Below, piece after piece: positions 10,701 to 24,678 of a stretch of DNA of 64,000 nt; position 1 is the stretch's first letter, and each line of letters opens with the position of its first letter. Origin of the DNA: Harmothoe impar (Eukaryota; Annelida; Polychaeta; Phyllodocida; Polynoidae). Below the pieces are notes generated by a model. The model saw only the letters and a program-made list of their open reading frames with translations. It had not been told where the DNA came from and made no database searches. The stretch spans positions 15,057,166 to 15,121,165 of the forward strand of contig OX381717.1 of NCBI GenBank assembly GCA_947462335.1, read 5' to 3'. Made by a program: the position numbers and the translations under genes.

Positions 10701-12340
10701 TGGCAGCTCCAGCCTATTGTGATGACAGAGTTCTGAAGCACAAGTAAGTGGCAAAATGTACTGTAAAGTATAGTTGGTGTATATGCATGTGAACTGAAAA
10801 TGCCTTGCCGTCAAGTTAGGACCAAAGATAACAACTAATAGATAAGGGAAAGCTAGAGTGACAAAATAGGTTACTTTTCTGTTCATTTCCAAATGTCTTC
10901 CATTCTGAAATTAACCTACTTTTATTCAAAAAAGTGAGCAGAATTAAAATTACATATCTTTTTATCAAATAGCGTGAGATGCGTCGTAATGTTCATAATT
11001 TAGGAACAAGATCTGTGTCAATATAATTCAGGAAGATCATGTTAAAGAAGTGACAACTTGTTAATTCATTAGAGGGAAGGATACTCCCTACAACGTGTTA
11101 CCTATCTGTAAGGCATTTCTTACTCAACTACTGCAGAATGAAGAATGAACATCGTCAGGATTCATAGTCAAGCGAGGCAGTGCGCCAAGCAAGAGAGAGG
11201 GGCCAAGTGGGGCAGGTCATCAAATGAGGCCCGTCATGGCAGGGCGGCCAAGCGACACAGGTTGGTCCAATGAGGAAGGGCGAGAATGAGTGTGCTATAC
11301 AGACCAGATGTAGCACGTATATGTATGTATACAAATACAACTGCCACCAGGTAAGAAAATATACTACTATTCAAATATTTTGTTAACTAATAATTCAATG
11401 AAATAAAGATAGGTTGTCAAAAAGAATCAATATAACAAATGGGACTTCAGTGAATGATGCAGCTCATATTAATCAGGTATATATCATGTCAGCCACATTT
11501 GATAGTGTAATACATCCTTCTCGCAGTGTATATAGCAATGACAGTAACACAAAACTGATAGATATGATATGCATTCGCATTTGTCCAATTTTGCCCAGAA
11601 AACAGTAAGGCTTCACATGTGTTATTGCATGGTCCATATTTTTATGCTTTTTCAATCAATAGATTAACACATGATACCTCTTTAATCATCATACACAGTT
11701 CAAAGGGTAATTTCTCACATTGACAGGTGATTTCATGTTTACTTCTAGGTGATCTCAGGCACTAGACAGAAGGTAAGTAATATACCACTTTGTTTCCGAT
11801 AACCTTATCATAGTGATAATAAATGCATTTCCCAATTATAAAGTATGGAACAGCTCAGATTTAATCTTAAAATATTGAAACTCAAGTCTTTGGATGTGAG
11901 GTATAGATACTAGGTTTTATTCCTTAGGAATCACACTTTCAATAAAATAGTACCATTTAATAAATTACTGGCAGGTGAGTTCCTGGGAATAAATACAATG
12001 AACCATCCATGTACTACTTTCACAAACTAGCCATTTTGATAGGAAAATAGAACAACATTACCGCTTGGAGCCAGTACCAAAAAGAGATTACTGTTGTAGA
12101 AACTGTAAACACCTTTTTTATAGCATTGGAGTGAACTTTCTAGGCACTAAACGATTCATTCATGGTTCCCTGACTATTTTAGACCATGGCAAGTTTTGGC
12201 CTCTAAAATTACAGTGGGTGATACAGTACTCATTGCACATACTGAATTTTATTTTTATTGAATCTTACCTTCATACATGCTATAACTTTTACTGGCCAGG
12301 GAAATGAGTGCTCAAACCTTTGAGAATACATTGTGTTACC
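10701..12340 (+). other. Intronic or intergenic DNA
   Basis: No supported gene. It has a few isolated splice-donor-like sites (for example GTAAGAAA after 11350, GTAAGTAA after 11771) but no consistent reading frame. Confidence 0.4.
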
Positions 12341-12343
12341 TAT

Positions 12344-12671
12344 CTAAGGGAGTGGTCATTTTTTAACAACAGGGGGGGGGTTGGTGGATTTGGGGGGGAC
12401 CAAAAAAATTTGGACCCCTTGAGGGGGGGACCAAAAAAATTTGGACCCCACTTGAGGGGGGGACCAAAAAAATTAGACCCCCTTTTTAGCGAAAAAGCCC
12501 GCGCGTTACTAAAGCTCAAAGGGGTCGGCCGCGCTCATTTTCAACCTGCCATGGGGGGGGGGGACCGAAAAATTTGTGACCCCTTCAAAGGGGGGGACCA
12601 AAAAATTTTCGACCCACTCGCGCGAAAATCCACTGACCCCCCCCTGTTGTTAAAAAATGATCACTCCCTAA
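12344..12671. mobile_element. MITE with about 34-bp inverted ends and G-rich core
   Basis: The left end AAGGGAGTGGTCATTTTTTA, continuing ACAACAGGGGGGG, is matched inversely at the right end (…TGTTGTTAAAAAATGATCAC, then TCCCTA). The core repeats GGGGGGACCAAAAAAATTT and its inverse. Flanking TAT on both sides may be the target duplication. Confidence 0.75.
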
Positions 12672-12916
12672 TATAGATCTAACTTCTACCAGGACCTGTA
12701 GGTACAAAATACTGGGGACCTGCTGTGCGAAACCAAGTGATGGAGGCTCACAAAAATGGTGAAGGAAGCAATGAAGGATGACTGATCGTTAATGGACCAT
12801 CAGGTAAAGAAGGATGGCTGAGGGAAAAGGGCATCCCAGATACTGAAGACGACCAGTTGATGAGGAATATCCAAGTGACGAACAACAAAGGATAACCAGG
12901 CTCTAGGTAAGTGACA

Positions 12917-13137
12917 GTACACCATAAAACCTTGTGTATAAGACTAAATCGTGTATAGGCCGCACCTCAACTTTGGGCTGACCCTATGTTTATTGTGACT
13001 TTAGTACTGTAGCATAGTGCAAAGAACGTGCATGAATATAAGCTGCTCGCTTATTTTAGGCCAATCCTATAAGTTGCACTGGTGATCTGACTTCCATATT
13101 AGCCGCATATTATAATTATGCAAGGTTTTACAGTGTT
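12917..13137. mobile_element. MITE, ends TAAAACCTTG / CAAGGTTTTA
   Basis: Inverted ends ACCATAAAACCTTGTGTAT and ATGCAAGGTTTTACAGTG flank about 200 bp of AT-rich DNA, resembling short Tc1/mariner-type non-autonomous elements. Confidence 0.5.
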
Positions 13138-13779
13138 TGTATGAATCTATGAGTTGTATGTACATGAAGCCAAAAGCCACCCGTTGCCACACTACAGTAC
13201 TACTTAAACGTTATTTATCAACCAATCTTTGACATCTATGGAACTATTGCAGTCAACAACTAAGACTGACTATGGGCTGAACGCCTCATAATTAGATACG
13301 TGAAAAATAACTGAATTATCATCCTTCAGAACAGTCCACCTTTTTTTGATAACTGGATTATGGGTGCTCATAGCAAATATTTTTGGGGGCGGGAGAATAA
13401 GAAACTGCTCTCAAGTACAAACATTCTCAAGGGGGCAGAGGGGGAAAAAGCATTCAAAAGTCTTCTTTTGGTTAGCAAATAAAGTTATATTGAGAAATAT
13501 TAGCAATTTTGAAGGCCTAATTCTGGTTGTTTGCTAGTCAGCATGTACTCCTATCGGCGGATCCGTAATCCAAGTTATCAGAATAAAACGGCCATACTTA
13601 TTACCTAAATGTGGGATCTGGATGCTGTGTATTGCAGGTACAACTGCCACAAGCTGCTGCGGGAAGACAGGATGTGGTTCTTAACACAGCTCAATACTAC
13701 TCTCGTCAAAGTGAAGTCATCACCGTGCTCAACAAGCTACAGTTTATCTGTGAATTATAGATTAAAGTGGCATAGTCTG

Positions 13780-14060
13780 ATGGTCAGGACTCAAAAATTA
13801 ATTTTGGTTAAATTGAACCAGAATGGTCAATATGGCCATGCTTCATGTTCTACCTACTTTATTAAACATCATTCCCAATAATTCAGCTTAGAGTTCAGCT
13901 AATTATCAACTTTATGCCCAATACTTTTGAGGTCCACCCATTGAAAATACACTCTAAAGGTCTATACCTGTGTCAATGGGGCCCTCTAAATTGCCTCCTT
14001 TTGCCCATCAATGATATTTTATTGTGCTCTATCCTTGAAAGCCCATCAATGATATTGTAA
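13780..14060. repeat. Dispersed repeat, copy 1
   Basis: The stretch around 13875-13995 (…TTAGAGTTCAGCTAATTATC, ATTGAAAATACACT, AAAGGTCTATA) closely resembles 56135-56235. It is an interspersed repeat of unknown class. Confidence 0.55.
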
Positions 14061-14119
14061 TGACATTTTAAACAGATTGAAGTAGAATTCAAAATATGGA
14101 AAAAAATCAGACCATGCCA

Positions 14120-15664
<1,545 letters not shown>

Positions 15665-16890
15665 TTGTGTTCTATTGTGTGATGAAAGTAAACGGACACT
15701 ATAATAGTTAGTGGTTTCTTCAGCATGAGACTATAGAACATTGTTATATTTTATGGTGCTCTTATTGTAAACACCGTCACATTTCTACATGGTATATTAT
15801 TGGAATGTTATTATAACTATTATTTCAATCAATTCTGAATTCCAGTGAATATAGGCCTGAGGTGATACATTCATCTTTGGGTTCTACTTGTTCGGGTTGC
15901 TTGTAATAGAATTAGAGACTGTGTTTTACAAATAAGTTATCACATGCTGTTAATCAGGGTAAAAGACGTCTACTAAAAGAGGCCCTTCATAATGACTAGA
16001 GTGTAAATGTGTGGTGGTTTATTATTTGTACAGTATGTTAAACCAAGAATATTATGATAAATGCAAAACCAGCATGTTAATGCAATGCACACAGCAGTAG
16101 AAGTCCAAAATGTTATGGACGTGGATTTTTTTTGGACATGAGCTCTAATTCATAGGGTTTTTATCAATGTATCCATACACATAAAACAGTCATGCCTCTT
16201 TGTTTTTTAGTTTGCATATTTGCATGTGTCAGTACCAAATGAAAATGAAAGGAGCCTGTACTAATGTAATGAGAAAATATGTGACTATTTGTAAATATCT
16301 AATATTAAGGTGAGCTATATATAGATCATGACATTTGCATGACATGAGAATCTGAATCATATCGGGGATAAATTTTGACATAAATTGTGGGAGCGATAAT
16401 CAGTGATGTTCATAAAATCAACCGATTTAAGTCATTTCTGATCATTTTTGCACAAACCCCAATTGTTCATCCTTCAACAGTAGTAAAGTGAACATAGCAA
16501 TAATCGATGCAAAGATCTAATGGATTAAATTGTCACTAGCACCATATTTGTGACCTTTTGACCTGATATTCACTATGTGCGAGATGTGACAGATTCTAAG
16601 GTATCACCTTTGTTGATGATTTGAAGATGAAGCTTGGTCACTACTCCTTTCTTAAAGCCTATGGAATTTCTCAAAGCTTTTGAAATTGGTAAATGAAAAT
16701 AAATTGGATGCTCAATCCTATGTAAAGATGCATGTTTTTGAAAAACAAATTATATTGTTTCCTTAAAATGAGAAAAAGTGGCCATATTTACTTGTCATAT
16801 TGCATAGCTTTATAAAGTAACAATATTCTTAATTGTTAGTAATTGACAGCATATCATCAGTTACAATCTAAGGATACCATGTAGCCTGGT
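15665..16890 (+). other. Non-coding stretch
   Basis: AT-rich DNA with nothing I can assign. Confidence 0.5.
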
Positions 16891-16894
16891 GTAA

Positions 16895-17133
16895 GGCCAA
16901 TAAATAAAGGTTTGTTTCAGGTCACTTGGACAGAGAATGTAGGGTCGGTAGCCTAGGTCGGATTCTCTTTTTTTTAACATGAAAATACCAGCCGGCCTGT
17001 CCAAAGACCTGAAATTTGACCGAAAAATGGTAAAAATACTGAAATTTCTTCAAAATTGCATTGAAAAAGTAGGGTCAGCCCTGTTTTGATAGAGTTGGTC
17101 GGGTTACCTGAAACAAACCTCTTTTTTTTGGCC
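16895..17133. mobile_element. MITE family M1, copy 1 (TTTCAGGT ends)
   Basis: The left end GGCCAATAAATAAAGGTTTG (then TTTCAGGT) and right end ACCTGAAACAAACCT, then CTTTTTTTTGGCC, form imperfect terminal inverted repeats around a 239-bp body containing TAGGGTCGGTAG. Further copies or ends lie at 17367, 19623, 21145, 23578, 24679, 29652 and 35810. Confidence 0.8.
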
Positions 17134-17366
17134 TCATTGTGTGTTGCCTGGGAGCACATGGCACAAGCACAAGACAAATCTAGTGTTGTTGGTCACATGC
17201 TACTCCCGACCCTGTATATAAAACTATATTTTAGAGATGCAATTCATAATGAATATGTTCAATGTCCTTATGTGATAAATTAGGTTTCTTCATTTGATGT
17301 TATCATGAAGTGGGACCATTTGAATCACCTGGCCTAGAAATCTAGACCCAAGTCGTTTGTCGTTAA

Positions 17367-17603
17367 GCAAAGAAAAAGGTATGTTTCAGGTAACATTAGA
17401 AGAAAAGGTAGGGTTGGTAGGTGGTTTTTTTCTCTCTTTTCTGAAAACATGAAAGTACTAGCCAGCCTCTCAAAAGACCCTGAAATTGACCAAAAATGGG
17501 TAAAAATATGAAAATGTTCTCATAATTACATGAAAAGATGTTGGGTTGGCCCTGTTTTAATAGGGTCGATCGGGTGAGCTGAAACAAACCTTCTTTTTTT
17601 GCC
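17367..17603. mobile_element. MITE family M1, copy 2
   Basis: A 237-bp copy in the same orientation as copy 1 and 233 bp downstream of it. It shares the body (GAAAGTACTAGCCAGCCT, GTAGGGTTGGTAGG) and ends (GTATGTTTCAGGTAAC; GAAACAAACC, then TTCTTTTTTTGCC). Confidence 0.8.
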
Positions 17604-17825
17604 TTAGATCCCATGCTACACTATGTTTGTTTGCTATACAGACTTTTGGTATTGATTATTACTTCGGTACCTTGTATCTATCAAGACATTATACTGTAAT
17701 AAACTTGACGACTTGAACAATGTTACTTTGTGTTTGAGGTTTCATTTGTTGGGTTCAATTGACAGAATATCGGCTAAACTGCTATTTATTTAAGGAGTCG
17801 TAAAAGTAAATATTAAACCTGTATG

Positions 17826-18143
17826 TATACTGAATCTGGCATCTGCTGGCGAGGCCCCTTACTGTGAGGTCATTATAGTCCACATTGATAATATTAATTA
17901 AAACATAGACCACACCTAACTTAAGATCTATTTACAGGCACTGTCAATAGACTTTGCATCCTCCTGGTTACCCCAATTACCACCAGTTTTATAGTTCGCA
18001 GTGGAAACCCTTGAAGATAACACCAGTCCCACCCTACATTTTATTGCCCTGCTAATTTTCCTAAGACATTGGCTATCCTGTCCAGCTGTGAGCTCATTAG
18101 GCCAGCCCTTTGTCGGCCTCGCCGGCAGATGTCCGATTCAGTA
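17826..18143. mobile_element. MITE family M2, copy 1
   Basis: Begins TATACTGAATCTGGCATCTG and ends in the inverse GGCAGATGTCCGATTCAGTA. The internal sequence (GTCCACATTGATAATATTAA, CATCCTCCTGGTTACC) matches 30659-30978 on the opposite strand. Confidence 0.85.
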
Positions 18144-18379
18144 AAGTATACATTGTCAGGAGTGTATAATCAGAACAGCTTGATCAAATTATTTCCAATA
18201 TTTGGCATTATAAAAGCTGTGGAATCTGAATAGAAAAAAACTTTATTTTCAACTTCCTTTTATTTGAACAGCATCCTGGTAAAGCCATATTGGACCCAAT
18301 GTTTGCATCGCCAAATGCGATTCTTAAAATATATAAATAGATTGAGATATAGACAGAATAAGACAGTTATATAGACATT

Positions 18380-18781
18380 AGGGATGTCATCGATACCCCG
18401 ATAATGGATATACTGACATTTATACAACTCTGATTATTGCATGGACAAAGGCATTATATCGACATACCATTTGTATCAAATATAAACCTTTAATTAACCT
18501 TTCTAAAACTGCTTTAGAACTTGCTTTTTATCCAGTTTAAAAATGATTACCTTTGCAGGTTTACAATATTGAGGGAAAATAACTTCAGATGGCATCCAAA
18601 TTATTACAAGGTGTTCATCTTTATACACCATAAGGAAGGGAATAAACTAAGAAAAATACCCCTTTTTTAAGCAGAAATAGAATATTTTTGCAATATGGAT
18701 AAAAATCGATATAATCGAAAAAGTCGACACAAAAATAGTGATAATCGAAATCGAAATAAATTGGATATCAATGACATCCCT
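18380..18781. mobile_element. MITE with AGGGATGTCAT ends
   Basis: The left end AGGGATGTCATCGATACC is matched inversely by GATATCAATGACATCCCT 400 bp later. The interior is AT-rich with scattered TCGAT motifs near the right end. The TTA/TAA flanks fit a short target duplication. Confidence 0.7.
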
Positions 18782-19250
18782 AATAAACATAAATCCCAAC
18801 ACAACTCATGAACTTTACATCAGAAGCAGGCCACAGACAGGCGTATCAGTGACATACGCCAAAAGTTGTTTGCCTAGAGACAAAGTCACGGTACAGTAAG
18901 GTCTGTTTTACTAGTTTCAGGTTCAATCAATAAAGAGCCGGTCCTTTTACACCAGATTTAACGACTACCTTTGTGCTTAAGAAATTGTCCACAATATAAA
19001 AGAATATATATGACATGTGAAACATTGCTATGCTCCAATACAATTCGATTAAGAACTTACATTAAAAATTGTAGAAAGGGACAGTACCTACTTTTGATTG
19101 TGACAGACCACAGACAGCCGTGAAGTTTTACAAATCTGTCCCTGTAGAGGTTAGGTTTCCCACCCAAATACAATAGCAAACTAGCTGTAAAACACTTCTA
19201 AACCTTGTAGAATGTATCGCCAAACATCCCTGGCGGTCAACCAACAGTGG
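18782..19250 (+). other. Non-coding stretch
   Basis: No gene seen. It leads into the inverted minisatellite that follows. Confidence 0.45.
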
Positions 19251-19267
19251 CCCAGAAGCGCCAAATA

Positions 19268-19590
19268 GATAGAAAAGTGAAAAGTGCAAAGTGCAAATCA
19301 AAAAGTGAAAAGTGCAAATCAAAAAGTGAAAATTGCAAATCAAAAAACCACATTTTTGGAAATTCTGACCCGATGCTTAAAAATACCTGTCACAACCTGT
19401 TGACAGACTGACAGCGTGACACTGAAAGTGGAAACCTCAAACCTCAAACCTCACTTTTTGATTTGCACTGTTCACTTTTTGATTTGCACTTTTCACTTCT
19501 AGGTTTGCACTTTTCACTTTTTGGTTTGCACTTTTCACTCTTTGATTTGCACTTTTCACTTTTTGATTTGCACTTTTCACTTTTCTATCT
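19268..19590. repeat. Inverted pair of 21-bp minisatellites
   Basis: The unit AAAAAGTGAAAAGTGCAAATC repeats at 19272-19340, and its reverse complement TTTTTGATTTGCACTTTTCA repeats five to six times at 19453-19585. The two arms can fold together with a loop of about 110 nt. Confidence 0.85.
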
Positions 19591-19622
19591 ATTTGGCCCT
19601 TCTGGGCCACTGTACCAAACAG

Positions 19623-19706
19623 AAACCCATGTTAAAAATAAAATCCGACCTACCGACCCTACATTTTCTTTCCATGTTACCTGAAACATATCGTCTTTTA
19701 TTTGGC
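19623..19706. repeat. MITE family M1, right-end fragment
   Basis: ACCGACCCTACATTTTCTTT, followed by CCATGTTACCTGAAACATAT and terminal GGCC, matches the right end of family M1. No left end is nearby. Confidence 0.6.
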
Positions 19707-22595
19707 CAAGTGCCAAGAAGTATGGTATTTGGATATGGGCTTCAAATGTGTATTTTCTGCTTTGTGTTGAAGTGTAAGGGCGTCAACAGAGAGGAACAGA
19801 GATGGAACCTGGACTTTGGGAAAGGGGGGCGGGATATAGGCAATCCCCGTTTTGGTGGGAGGCATGTATACGGACAAGGAATTATCATATATACACTTCA
19901 GGTATAGTGTGGCTAGCTTGTATTCAAAACAAAAAGTATTAACATATATGGTATGGCTCCAATGCTATTACTATTAGAATTAATCCTCTAAATATGTGAC
20001 ATTTTGCAATTTGTTACTATTTCAGTGAACGTAACCAAGAAACGCTCCATTGTGGATCAATTCTTTGTCAGTTTTATATAGTCAATACATAGTATAATTT
20101 ATAAGCTTAAATGCTAGGGAAATCTGAACGTGGGGTAAATACGGTAGCCAATGCTTTTAAGACTACAGGAAATATGGAAATATTACTTACACTAAGTTAC
20201 AGTCATAAGTTATGGCGGCATCTATGTCTACATGGCGGTATCAATGTCTACAGTAAAATGTTGTTTAGAGGCCGTGGCTAGTATGCAAGTATTGGCCCAG
20301 GGTTAGGGTGTGGCTTATATATATATGCAAGTTTTTGCCACTATAGAACAGTACTAAAGTCACCAGACTCAGATGGACAATTCAGCTTACAGGATCGGCC
20401 TATAGTTCTGGTGGGGCTGATACACAAGAATACTTCCGTGAGGTTTTACGGTAGTATTCTCTGTGGAGGTTGTCTTTCAGTAAGGATGCACCGAGTGAAC
20501 CCCTATTTGAGACCGGTGAGTGCAGTCTTTGCAAAAACTTTTTAGGCATGCAGGACAGTCAGTCCTGCAGCTAGCCAATTTTGCACGACCGGATAGATTT
20601 CTGCAGGACCGAATATCAAAGTTTTGCACACTATTTAGAACAGATAACATTTATAAAAGAGATGATAACAAAACAAATGCTCTAATTTGCTTAGAATATT
20701 AGTGTGCACCCTAAAACTTATAACTTAAGTTCTGGTTGGAATATTTGAAAAATTCTTTCAATTCTAGATAGCCCAGAATGTGGAGGACATCTGGTCATAC
20801 ATCACTAGTCATTATGCCGGACCAGAGCAAAACGGGGAATTTTAGGCAGACATTGCCACCGTCCGGCACGTTTTGGTAAAGACTGTGAGTGGATTCAGCA
20901 TGAGGATCTTATCAGCAGGGGGAGCGTCTCTAGTGTCAGTTAATCCCACTAGGTGGAGTTGTGGTCTGCTGGTTGCCATGCAGTGTCCAAACATGCATTA
21001 ATTGATATGAAACTTGCTCTTGTACTTACTTGTTTTTCACACACTTACTTGTATGCTAGAACTTGTCATGTTCTGTTGTCTTAGAGGGCAGGTTAATCCA
21101 GCCATACACATAAGCACCACTATCTATGTCTTGTGTTTCATCAGGCCAAATAAAAGAAAAGGGTCTAGCACAACAGTACCGGGTTCCCCTTTTTTTCTTT
21201 TTCTTTCGTTTTTGCCACTTTCTGTTTTTACGGTTTGTAAATCAGACAATTATTAAGGATTTTAGAGCAAAAATCCTCATTCCAAGCCTAAAAACGACCT
21301 GGCCTGCTTTGTCGGACCATGTTACTGGAAACCAACTTCTTAAATATAATCCTCTCTCTTAAAAATATGATAGCAGCAATATAAGGGGTCGTAGGGCTTT
21401 TGTGAGGCGGGCTATTAACCTGATTAAAGTACTAGTGGAACATCTCGACTGTTTCTAAGGATCTTTTCCATAAAGAGAAAATAATATTATGAGCACTTCT
21501 GCAGAGGAATAGCCAGTGGTAAGAAAGCTCTACACTGAAAACCCAGTGCAGTGCAAAGGTTGTCACTGCAGACAACTTCAGGGTAAGTTGTGTATTCGTT
21601 GAAATCTACCTTGATATAATATCTAGGTTTGCAAGGCTCATGTGGAAAATGTGGACTATTGTGTAAAGTTATATTTGAGTATTTTGTAGTACAATATTTA
21701 AAATTAATTTGCCAAGTAATAGGAGAACAGATATATGTAATGCATCTCTTATACACATGGTATCATTCATAAGTCTGAAGATTGACTTCAATTGGTAATA
21801 TACACATGAGTACCTATACCATAGGTCTAATACTGAGGACTCCTAATTCCCAAATAACAGCTCCAGCATGAGGGGGGGGGCGTGCTGGTGTTATGCCATC
21901 ACTATGTTTACCTACATTTTACTGATGTAACCAATGACGTACAAAAATACATATATGTGATCACAATGAGATACTCGCTCTTGACACCAGAACAATGATC
22001 ACCCAGAGGTCATCACCAGTGACCTTACTGCCCCATTGGGTTCTCAGTGTTGTTATTGATCCACAATTTAGCAATTTGCGTAATAGCTCCCTTGACCAAG
22101 TTTGTGATTAATATGACTCACTTTACTTTTAAAATGACTACCTTTCCTACACCAAGTTTTGAAGTTATATTTTAGGGATCTATTCTAGTGAGGGATAGTC
22201 AGAGGCATATTTATCTAGGACCTACACTCCTATATCAATTTATCAGTATTCAGTAGGTGAAGTGTGTTTACCCGCACTAAGACAATACTGTAGCATGTCG
22301 CTATCTGCACCACATAAGATACCAAGGCGCAACTTTGTGCCTCCTCTTCTGGTAAAGTCACCTTGAGGTAAGGTTATGATTTTATATCATACATCGTTAC
22401 TGCAAGTTTATGCTCTGACTCACCGAATAACAGAGGTTATCAATAATTAGCAAAGGGCATTCATGATCTGATTGGAAAGTATATTAATGTCTTTAAATTT
22501 GTGTTGACATACACTAGATACATTATGATTACATTATTATTCCTATGGACATGCAGCTGTAACCATTTATCCTTCACTTATACATTTGTACCACA
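19707..22595 (+). other. Non-coding stretch with M1-related fragment
   Basis: No supported gene. An M1-like segment spans roughly 21143-21330 (GGCCAAATAAAAGAAAAGGG to GGACCATGTTACTGGAAACC). Most of the remainder is unassigned. Confidence 0.45.
22050..22390. repeat. Dispersed repeat D1, copy 1
   Basis: It shares ordered blocks with 31440-31760: TTTTAAAATGACTACCTTT-like, GTATTCAGTAGGTGAAGTGT, GACAATACTGTA, CTCTTCTGGTAAAGTCACCT. The two copies are diverged and in the same orientation. Confidence 0.65.
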
Positions 22596-22760
22596 TACAG
22601 TGAGACCTTGATATATTGGTCTTTGATTGGTCAGTTGTCTCACTTATCTCTCATAATTCCATGGCAATAGTTCTGACTATATCCATTCTATTTCTACAGA
22701 ATAATGCTGTTTAAACGAAAAATTGAAATGAGGTGTCCAATATATCAAGGTCTTACTGTA
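22596..22760. mobile_element. Mariner-like MITE, CAGTGAGACCTTGATATATT ends
   Basis: The left end CAGTGAGACCTTGATATATT is matched at the right by AATATATCAAGGTCTTACTG, with a single mismatch. TA dinucleotides flank both ends (22596-97, 22759-60). The 161-bp element has no coding capacity. Confidence 0.85.
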
Positions 22761-23169
22761 TATCGCGAAATTCATACTTTTGTCATATTTAGAATCTCTG
22801 AATAGTAGGGCTACCAGGTATATGACAACTGATAGGCTCCCTGATACTTAAAATGAGCTGGTATCATATTTACTATGACATTGTTGTAAGATAAGTGAGC
22901 AGTCACTTTAACCAAAGGGAGTTAATCTTTACATGAGCACATGTACATATTGCCATATGATTGAATAAGGGGTCCATATTTGCTATATTACCATCCCCAG
23001 CCCGAGGAGGCATCAACAATCAGGTAGCAAATCAGTATTTATAATATGTAATAGCACACAGGCATTGGATTTGTTTTGGGTCCCCTATCCAGAGGGATCT
23101 ACGTGTTTTAGCCTGCATTGAGGCTCACATAGGTCGTCACTGCTACCTGCGAACGTTGCATTTTTTTTT

Positions 23170-23280
23170 AGCCCTTTGTTCTAAGAGTTTCACTTTACTT
23201 CACCTGAGTGTCGCCCTGAGTGTCTTCACAAACAGGGCGACACTCTGATGAAAGGAAGCGAAATGAAATGAAAAGAGGCA
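23170..23280. repeat. Short hairpin with 13-bp perfect stem
   Basis: GAGTGTCGCCCTG (23206) and CAGGGCGACACTC are perfect inverses with a loop of about 14 nt. Outer arms (CTTTACTTCACCT versus TGATGAAAGGAAG) pair imperfectly. Confidence 0.7.
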
Positions 23281-23953
23281 AATTAAAAGAAAATTTCCAA
23301 AACAAAACATTAAAAAAATATTGCCCTATTTTGCGGGTACCTATGTCCCCCTAGTAGAGTCTGCGCAATTAAGGGGTCACCTATACGCTCTATCCCTGTT
23401 GTTGATAAATGACCACATCCTACAGTGTGGATTCAAACGACAGGGAAGCATTAAGCTTCTGATTTCAAGTTTGGCTGCCTTTTTAAATGGGCAAATTTCT
23501 TTGGTTTGGTCGTAGTGGGGGGAAGGGTACAAACATGAAATGTAAACGTGTCAACTGTGTCTCCCACATGGCATTAGGCTGAAAAAAAGGTGTGTTTCAG
23601 GTTACAAGGTCTAAAAAGGTAAGTAGGGTAGGTAAGATTGTTTACGCCTCAAACACTATACAGTCAGCTAATGCTCTGGCAAAAACAGCTATTGACTCAG
23701 CTTAAATGAAGGGTCAAATTGGGTTGACACTTGTAGCAGAGAGTCAAACCCATTTGACCCTTCATATAAGCAGAGTCATTACCTGTTTGACTTTCTATTT
23801 CACCAGAGCCATGCAGAAAGCACAGTTGATACTACCTTTACTTCTCTCTGTGCACTTATCAGTATGATTATGGTTAATCATTTCCTTTATACTAGCGTAC
23901 AGGTATCGGGAAGGAGCCCCTGTATTTATATAAGTTATATCTTTGAAATAACC

Positions 23954-24053
23954 CAGTGGGCACAGAACATTGAATCAACATTGAAAAATGGTTGTCAATG
24001 TTGATTCAATGTTGATTGAATGTTGATTCAATGTTGAACTGAATTTTGTGCCC
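23954..24053. mobile_element. Tiny MITE with TTGAATCAACATTGA core
   Basis: Ends GGGCACAGAAC and TTTTGTGCCC are inverted. The core alternates TTGAATCAACATTGA with its reverse complement. Confidence 0.6.
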
Positions 24054-24678
24054 AATCGGAATGGGGGGGGGGGGCGAACAGCGTAAGCATGATGCTTGAA
24101 TGTACCCCTGCCAAATTAACCACCATGTTTAGGTGTCATGACGACAAAGGGCATATTGCATTAACATGCTCTGCAGCTCTTATAGTGTTGATGTGTGCCT
24201 CTAAATCCATGAAACCCTTTATACTCTATAGTTCTCACTTACCAATATAATCAGACAAATTATACACATGTATGCATAATGCAAAATATTTTATATTTTT
24301 AATAACAGGGAATCACCATGACTACCCCAGAGTGATTACCGCTATCTACAGAAGTATTTGGGCTATAACCCGCTACACAGCACTACACTCGGTGAACTCT
24401 ACAACCTTCCGACAGAACGTCTCAAAGATCCACTTTGATACTACCTCCTGAAGCCATTCACATCACCACATTATAGACTGGGTGTCTACCTTCCAGGAAA
24501 GTTGTCATTGTGAACATTTTCTGAAATACTCCCAAGTACAGATCGACCGTCCCCAACTATTGACAGCATCGACAACTGCTAGTCACCACTGTCCTATCAC
24601 CTACTCCCATTGCACAGGTAAGTGTTTCCATTTGTGACACGGTGCACATAAGTAAAATCTATGTAACAGTATTGTTAA

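Noticed and set aside
8877..10892. Many Leu/Cys-rich minus-strand ORFs
   Set aside because: Compositional artefacts of the CAA/CAG tract; no domain, no consistent boundaries.
12308..12676. 122-codon Gly-rich ORF
   Set aside because: Lies within the G-rich MITE at 12344-12671 and reflects its repeats.
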